Source of the DNA: Acanthococcus lagerstroemiae
Lineage: Eukaryota > Arthropoda > Insecta > Hemiptera > Eriococcidae
DNA: 64,000 nt
NCBI GenBank assembly: GCA_031841125.1
Contig: CM063109.1
Coordinates: 26,383,321-26,447,320 of the forward strand
Reading direction: 5' to 3'
The notes beneath the pieces are model-generated. The model worked only from the letters and a program-made list of their open reading frames with translations, was not told where the DNA came from and searched no databases. Positions 57,291-64,000 of the stretch are shown piece after piece. Each line of letters begins with the position of its first letter. Position 1 is the first letter of the stretch. The translations under genes and the position numbers were made by a program.

Positions 57291-58810
57291 TTCGTTAGCT
57301 TCTAATTGGACTAAGCTCAATAAATAAAATAAATAAATTAATTAATTAAAGATATAGAGGGTACAAAAGATATAAATATCAAATGATATTGCCCATCCCT
57401 GCTCGTACTGAACCTATTGTTCGCCCCGCTGAAACTAAAGCACCATAAGTCCGAGCATGCTAAGTCGCCTTTTTCAACTTTCCATTCACCGTGCAACCTC
57501 GATCTTCTTCGCTGGGCAGCCTCGACCGTCGTCCGCGAAGCGTTTGATCTCAATACGCTCGGGAGAATAAAGGGACGCACTACGACGAGCCTTTGATACG
57601 ACAATACTCGGAACGGTTCTCTTCCAACTTACCGCTCCCTCCCCGTCGTCGCTATCCTCAAATTAGAGTATTTACGATAGTTGTAGCCGGGCAGCTGGTG
57701 CAAAAAAGGAATACCTGCGGCACTCTCATTAACCGAAAACTTCCGCGTGTCGCGGAATGAGTAATGGCCGCGACTAGCCATTCGTCGTTTAACCGGACGA
57801 TCGTAAATATTTATCGACGACGAACGTTAATCTTTCATTTTCCGGAGCTACGAGTTGCTGCCGCGTCTGCGAGTCCGTGCTGCCGCGAAAATGCCAGCGA
57901 CGAGTTAACGAGCCCCAATAAAACAAGTACAGTCAAAAAGGAAGAGCCCGACGAGCGTTCAAGACGAAGATGGTCGGCTGGCTGGTCGGTGTCAACGGAC
58001 GCAAGACGGACGCCGGCACCGAGTCCCGTCTCCAGGGTCAATGTAAAATTTAAGCCGCCGCCGCCGCCGCATTTCCTACATACATACATCGCCTCAGTAT
58101 ATGCGCGAAAATTCTCGCCAACTAACGACAGAATCGCGCAACCGTGAACTTGAACTCGCCGAACAAGACGTCGATTACCCCGGCATTAAGTTTACGCGGT
58201 GATAAAGTGCGCCAAATCCGCGAGATTCGCTAAACGTGCAACGGTCAATGCACCAGATATATCGGTTTCGTCCGCGCTTCGGATCCGCTGCACCACTCGC
58301 ACAGTCGAAGCAGATAATTGAATTTCGCGGATTCGATATAATATGTTTAGTTTACTTGACAGGGTGGACTGGGGAGGGGGCATCGATACGGCACACTGTG
58401 CAAATGCCAGGATTTATTAATGAGACCGTGTATTCGCTTCGTTCGATTCGCCGATGACATATTAAAAAGAATGGGTTCACCTTTGTGGTTTTTATGAGAT
58501 GATTTCAGCTGTTGGTGGGAGGGGGCAGTTAGGATAAGGGAGCAACCGTTCGCGAACAACCTTCGCATCGAAAATGATTTGATTATTTTTGGAAGTTGTA
58601 AGACAGATGCATGGCAGTTGGTGAAAAGTTAGTGAATCGATACGATGGTGTAAGGTGGGGTGGCTTGAAATTTTACAGTTTTCGAATTACGTTTGCGTCC
58701 AGCGACTAGATTCGTTACTTTTGGTCGCAAAGTGTATTTAAATTGGACCATTTTTTGGGTAGTGCCATAGGTGGTCGAGTGTGTGAGACACGAAGTTCTG
58801 ATTCGCTTTT
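57291..58810. other. GC-richer, CpG-containing segment, no confirmed gene
   Basis: From about 57470 to 58300 the DNA is markedly CpG-rich, unlike its surroundings, with a GCC run at 58053-58068. A plus-strand frame at 57764-58147 has low-complexity composition (PPPPP, many Arg and Ser) and no recognised domain. It could be a promoter, 5' UTR or first exon of the minus-strand gene whose exons lie from 49585 down, but no direct evidence links them. Confidence 0.35.
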
Positions 58811-58812
58811 CT

Positions 58813-59290
58813 CTCTACATACTAAAATAGTAAAATCCGCCGCCACCACCGCCAGCGCCACCACCACTAGCGCCACCTCCGGGAGAAACAAACGGACTGC
58901 GGGTTGCCTGCCTAAAAATCAGGAAAATTGCAGTGGCGGATCAGCTACTTTCAAGGACATAATCTATTCTAACATAAAAGATCTCCAAGTTTTAAGACAT
59001 AACCGATATAAAAAGACACATAATGACATAATTACCCATGATCTCCAAGATCTCAAGTCGTTATTATCTCCCTATATATTAAAAACCAAAACTCCTCCCC
59101 CACCTGAAAAAACGCACTGCGGGTTGCCTACCGAAAAATTAGAAGAATTGCAGGGGCAGATCAACTACTTTCAAGGACATAATCTGTTCTAACATAAAAG
59201 ATCTCCAAGTGTTAAGACATAACCGACACAATAACACATAAAAAGACATAAAATGACATGATTATCCATAATCTTCAAGGGGTAGCATAC
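58813..59290 (+). repeat. Tandem duplication, about 220-255 bp
   Basis: Two copies, about 58813-59045 and 59068-59290, share ACTGCGGGTTGCC, CTACTTTCAAGGACATAATC and AAAGATCTCCAAGT. The first copy carries an extra GCC/CCA-rich insert near 58835-58882. Confidence 0.8.
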
Positions 59291-60920
59291 CTCCAGGAGG
59301 GGGTTCATGGTTGAGAAGGAAGCTGCTGAAGGGGAGGAGGGACCCTGTGGGGGCGTGGGCTGTGGACGGAGATGTGGGGCGGGAGTAAGAGGACCTGGTG
59401 GAGAAGAAAGTCCTTGGTGAGAGAGGGGGCCTTGGAGAGAAATGGCCGTGGTGCGGAAGAGCTGGTGGCGGGGTGGGGTCTTGAGGGGGAAGGGCTCTCG
59501 AGAAGAGGTGTCATGGTTGTGAGGGCTCCTAGGTGGATGGTCAGGGATCTTCAAGGGGGTTGGAAGGCCATAGTGAGGATAGGGCTCTGAAGGGAGATGA
59601 AGCCCAAGGGGTAGTGGAGGGTGAGAGGACCTTGTGGTGGAGGAAATCCTTGGTAGGAGAGGGTGGCCATTGAGGAAGGAGGAGGTAGTGGTGGGTGGGG
59701 ACCCTAGAGGGGCAGTAAAATTTTGGTAGATAAACGCTAGGGGGTGTAAGAGGTACCCATGGTACAGGAGGGAGCTCCTAAAGGGGAGTAAAACCACGGT
59801 GGTGGCGGGGACTGTAGAGGGAGGTAAAAGCCCCGAGTGGTGACGGGGTAATAGTGAGGAAGGGGTCCTGGTGGAGGAGGAAGTTCTCGGTGAGAGAGGC
59901 GGCCGGGAAGGCAAATGAAGACCATGGTGCGGAAGGTTCTGGTCCCAGGAAGGGGGTCTTGAGGGGAAGGGTTCTTGAGCGGGAGGGGTGGTCATGATGG
60001 TGGAAGCTCCCGGTTGGAGGACCAGGGGATCTTCGAGGTGGTTGAGCGAGGAGGCCGTAGGGTGATAAAGCCGCGGAAGGGAAGGCTGTGGAGAGGGACT
60101 AAGGCCGCCATTGGGAGGGAGTCGAGACTGCGGATCACCTACCCTGCCCCACTAATTGCTTATTTCTCCATGGGTAGCCTACCCCTTGGAGGTTGTTCAT
60201 GGTGGAGGGAGCTCCAGAATGAGAAGGAGATCCATAGGTGGCGCGGCCTCAGGAGGGGGATAAAGGCCCTGGGTGGTGGGGGGTAATGGTGAGTAAGAGG
60301 TCCTGGTGGAGGAGGACGTTCTTGGTGAGAGAGGCGACCGGGAAGGCGAATGAAGGTGGTGCGGAAGGTTCTGGTCCCGGACAGGTGGTCTTGAAGGGAA
60401 GGGTTCTCGTGGGGGAGGAGTGGTCATGGTGGTGGAAGCTCCTGGTTGGAGGACCAGGGGATCTTCGTGGTGATTTAACGAGGAGTCCGTAGGGTGATGG
60501 AGCCGCGGAAGGGGAAGGCTGTAAAGAGGGACTAAGGCCGCTATTGGCTAGGTCGTAGTGATGGGTGAAAAGGTCTTGGTGGGGGTGTGGTTCGTGAACT
60601 GAAATGAAAGCCATAGTGGTGTGGGGTGATCGAAGGACGTGGTCCTAATGGAGGGCACTCGGGGTGGAAGAGGGTGATCGGGGGAGACTAGGTGGAGGAC
60701 TATGGCCATTGTGTGGGAGGTGTTTGTGGCTGAGGAGAGCTGTGACTATTAAGGTGTGACCGTGGAGGCGGAAGGCAACCATGGTCAACGACGCGGTCGT
60801 GGTGGAGGAGGAGGAGGCTCGTGATGCAGAAAGGATGGAAGAGAGTCCATGGTGGAAGATTGAGGACCGCTGATAGAGGGGGAGCAATAGAGGGGAAGCA
60901 AAAGAAGCACAAAGCAAATC
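59291..60920. repeat. G-rich minisatellite / VNTR-like block
   Basis: GGTGGAGG and GGAAGGTTCTGGT phrases recur. Two longer copies of about 435 bp are visible (59755-60120 and 60195-60550), sharing GTCCTGGTGGAGGAGGA, GGTGCGGAAGGTTCTGGTCC and GACTAAGGCCGC. Two more diverged copies precede them. Strong strand asymmetry: G-rich on plus. It yields long proline/serine open frames on minus that are not genes. Confidence 0.7.
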
Positions 60921-63290
60921 TCAACTCAGGAACAAAAGTTTCAGACAGAACACTGAGGACTGTGGCGGTTGGACGAGGCGCGAAGCGCCGAGTAAGGCCG
61001 GCACGAGCAAAGTGAGTGACGGCAGGGGGGGTTGGGCCGCGAAGCCCCCTAATCTTTATTATTTGTACAAAGACTTACCAAATACTGACTCGGTAAGTCT
61101 GGTCAACTAGGGCAATTAGGACCATTTACTCCCCCCCCCCCCAACAGCGGCTGACTCTAAAAGGCCTCGAAAAAATACTCGAATTGATTGATTGATCGAT
61201 AGCATTTATTTGGAAGTTCACATTACCGATTTACTTCATTTTAATGATAATATTAGTTTGGTCTTGAAGTTAATTCTTGAAGTTAATCTCCATTGTATTT
61301 AACTTTCAATTTTTAACGTACAGTCTTGGAGTAAATCACTCACAGACCTCCTTTCCCTGGTTTTAGGCGTAGGCCTCCATCAGCCGGCTCCACTCTGTAC
61401 TGTCTTGGGCAAGTCTATGGCAGAATTTATTCTTAAATAAATAAACCCCGCATAGGGTCGAATCTTACGCGCTTGTCTCTTCGTTTCTCTCCGCTTTCAC
61501 CCGCTTGTAGGCATGACTGGTTTGCCTGGAGAACCTGCTGGAGGGCGAGGAACGCATCCCTTGTCCCAAGGTCTTCACGTTCGCGAGCAAATTCTACGCA
61601 CCCCTGGCTGGCTGCGTTGACTATATTCTTCGAATCTCGAATTCCTCTCTCGCACCTCTGTCTTTCTTTTCTCTTTCTCTCTTCTCTTTTTCATTTTTAC
61701 AATAAATTAAAGATGATAGGCTTTCTAATATGGAAACTTGACCCTTAATTAAAATACGAGTAATTCCATTGCTGAAATAATGATACCTCTCAATCACAAT
61801 TCCTAATCAGTTGGTATATACGTATATCAGTTTAATTTACGTAATTTGTTTTGAAAGTTGTTTTCCAATCCAAAAACAATATCCAAATTATTGAATTCTC
61901 CTTCCTTCGAGGCCTAATTATATGATTTAATTATATTTTACTTCCTACTAGAGAGGAAAAGGGTACCTAAATGGCGAACGATGAGTAACCGGAAGCACTC
62001 GCCTGATTTTGCGTCGAACTCGAACAAAATATTGGAACTTTTTCTGTTTATACAGCTCCTTGTATATCAACATGTCGACGTCATTACTCGGATAATGTAG
62101 GCGTTCTTACCTTGTAAGAACATAATTTCTTTAAAAAATTATCTGTCGAGAAACTTTTTAGAGTTAAAAACGGAACCTAGCTTTTCTTTCTAACGAAGAA
62201 TTTTAAATTAACCCGATTTTCCGGTCTGAAGTGCTTCGAGTTTTCATTTCGACTTTTGAAAGTATATGAAATTTCGACGAATAACTTCTCGGTGGAAATT
62301 ACGAGTCGATGAATTTTCCATAAGCTGAAACAATTTACTGAATTATTGCCGAAGGCTAAATTATCGAGGCGAAGCCTAAGTCATCGGGGCTCTTGAAATT
62401 GTAATTTAAAAAACAACAGCATTTTGTTGCGGAAAATTTCTTCATTTCCAGCGAAAATCTCGCTCTTCATTGAAGTCCAAGTCCTACCAGCTTGTTTGCT
62501 CGACAGCTTTCTCGCTACTTTTCATCCTAGTGTATCCTCGTTAAAATAACTTGTCCTAGTCTGATATCTTTACACTGATGGCTACGAGAACAAAATTTCA
62601 GAGTCTATTCTACACGTTATCACGAGCGGATTCACTAGCCCCTTGTTCACTGAACCATGAGAAATTTGACTTCTACGCTCTCGTTGAGAACCGTATCAAA
62701 TTCTGATGAGGTATTCGTGATCAGCGATCCAGAAAATCCCAATTATCGATTCTTAGTTCTATTTTTTAAAGGAGAAATCGGTTTTACTCATTTCAAAAGT
62801 AACGTTTTGAATCGGACATAAAGTATAAAATGAGAGCTGGATCAAAAATCGGATGAAGTACTCGAAATTAGCGATCCAGGAAACCCTGATGTAACACTTT
62901 GCCCAAGTTTTAGGTGAAGTTAATTTTTCTCGTTTCAAAAATTACGTTTGGTATCGGATGTGAAACGTAAAATGGAGACTGGATTAAAACTGCGACTAGA
63001 CATTCGAAATATACGTCCGTGGTGTACCTTTTCATTAAAATTGCAAAGTTCTGGAAATTCACGTTTCTGTCTTGCCATTCAAAGATCCTCGTTTGCTTTG
63101 CGCCGATCCAAATATTGATTAGAATGATACGGATGGAGGGGGAGGGAGAGTTCATGACATAAATTGTCAATTTTTGTTCGAGTTGTTTCCCGTATTAGGT
63201 TACATTAAGTATAAGCTTCTGAGTCTGATTTTGATTTCCTGACTATTTCTTTCTATAATTGTGCACCTGTACCCTTCATTTGAGGGTTAT
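60921..63290. other. AT-rich spacer, no gene supported
   Basis: Contains a GC-rich scrap near 60960-61045 (CGCGAAGCGCC) and a C-run near 61131-61141. The remainder has no recognisable exon, repeat border or element. Confidence 0.4.
61340..61430 (-). pseudogene. Possible LINE C-terminal scrap
   Basis: On the minus strand LAQDSTEWSRLMEAYA ends an open stretch near 61365; the final Trp-containing segment resembles the end of RTE-like ORF2 proteins (compare WRRLRETFARYG). Too short for certainty. Confidence 0.3.
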
Positions 63291-63296
63291 GGTCAG

Positions 63297-63440
63297 GGGC
63301 GAAACTATAGGGGTATGGGGGTTGAAACACCCCCAATAATTTGGCAGTCGGGGCAAATTTTAAGACTGTTCAATTGACCCCCCCCCCCGCAATAATTTGA
63401 CAGCCGGCAAATTCTGAAACTGTTCGTTTGAATTTTCATT
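63297..63440 (+). repeat. Short tandem duplication with C-runs
   Basis: CCCCCAATAATTTGGCAGTCGG and CCCCGCAATAATTTGACAGCCGG begin about 50 bp apart near 63342 and 63386, each followed by AAATT..AA.ACTGTTC. A phrase TTTGTCGGCAAATTTT recurs twice downstream (63531-63585). Confidence 0.6.
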
Positions 63441-63830
63441 TTTTTATGCATATTTGTTTGTTTATTTATTTTCTTTTTCAATTAAAAAATATTTTGATTT
63501 AAAAATGGCAAATTTTTAATTTTTCAAACATTTTGTCGGCAAATTTTGAGTTTTCCAAAAATATTTGTCGGCAAATTTTTCTTCTCCACCTTTCCAAACT
63601 GAAAATTAAATTTCGTTTCTGAAAATGGAGTACCCTGGACCCCTGTTAGAGATTAGTCAGTCAAAAGCAGAAGGTTTCAAGCTGAGTATCGAACGTTATT
63701 TGACAGGTTGAAACACAACTGAAATGTGGAAGACATTTCGAAAATCTGAAAGTCTGTATCAAACGTTGAATTTCCAATTTCAATGGCTATTCGGACTGCC
63801 AGCGTGAAGGAGTCGCCCTCTATAATTTTA

Positions 63831-64000
63831 AGCACGTGAAAAAAACGGACTATTGAAATCCTACATATTTTAGAAAAATTCATCAGATTGAAATGAAAAT
63901 GGTCTCAATGGAAGGAAAATTTTATGTACTATAAATTTTGTCCTTATCATTTTTTCGATAAACGCTTTCGTTTTCATAATATTTTGAGATTTCTTCGTAT
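63831..64000 (+). repeat. Dispersed repeat, copy 2 of pair
   Basis: Matches 31899-32070 in the same orientation and runs to the window edge. Near-identical over the last 50 bases. Confidence 0.7.

Noticed and set aside
57764..58147. 127-residue plus-strand frame in GC-rich DNA
   Set aside because: Low complexity, no recognised domain; CpG-rich DNA readily gives long frames. Kept only as part of the GC-rich segment.
59189..59995. 268-residue proline/serine-rich frame on the minus strand
   Set aside because: It lies wholly in the G-rich minisatellite and its composition mirrors the repeat; no splice signals, domains or codon bias.
63295..63650. Possible hAT element starting CAGGGGCGAAACTATAGGGG
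   Set aside because: The start resembles hAT ends, but the only candidate right end (CCCCTG near 63649) shares six bases and lacks a matching 8-bp TSD.
1..64000. CRISPR array or bacterial operon
   Set aside because: No regularly spaced identical repeats with unique spacers; tandem repeats are degenerate satellites of a eukaryotic genome.

Overview
The window reads as repeat-dense nuclear DNA of an insect, most likely a large TE-rich genome; the order cannot be fixed from sequence alone. The evidence is the co-occurrence of BEL/Pao, Copia, Ty3/gypsy, R1-clade, Jockey-clade and RTE-type retroelements, hAT and other DNA transposons with canonical target-site duplications (TSDs), a tRNA-derived SINE, spliceosomal intron borders, and AT-rich spacers with minisatellites. 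There are no bacterial operons, rRNA genes or CRISPR arrays.

Host coding content is sparse. On the minus strand, four short open segments with canonical splice borders and mutually compatible phases (49071-49585, 37646-37818, 31063-31220, 12480-12564) fit one type I membrane protein: three exons rich in N-glycosylation sequons followed by a transmembrane exon. Its introns (11.3, 6.4 and 18.5 kb) hold most of the mobile elements listed here. A further isolated exon candidate lies at 981-1167.

Layout. 0-13 kb: a small hAT-type MITE, a miniature LTR element (TRIM-like), a dispersed repeat, a decayed RAG1/Transib-like transposase remnant, a SINE and a Jockey-type LINE tail. 13-27 kb: a three-level nest, in which an RTE-type LINE is split by a young BEL/Pao element (LTRs with 2 differences in 188 bp), itself split inside gag by a 1499-bp non-autonomous DNA transposon. 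Two more RTE copies follow on the minus strand. 28-30 kb: a second SINE and a decayed Ty3/gypsy pol. 31-37 kb: minisatellites, duplicated units carrying the same R1-type insertion, a 2.2-kb array of about 46-bp satellite units, and two long palindromes. 38-44 kb: another RTE copy, then a composite block of the same satellite family between inverted flanks, itself interrupted by a hAT element and a LINE tail. 44-49 kb: gypsy integrase remnant, a dispersed repeat interrupted by an R1-clade LINE 3' end, and an AGACTTT-type degenerate array. 49-57 kb: a hAT element with a transposase tail, and a nearly complete Copia element with 82-bp LTRs inserted in another RTE copy. 57-64 kb: GC-richer DNA, tandem duplications, a G-rich minisatellite and AT-rich spacer.

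All recognised elements carry lesions or deletions, so none looks autonomous as read. The nesting gives a relative chronology: RTE copies are oldest, LTR elements younger, and the 1499-bp DNA transposon inside BEL youngest.
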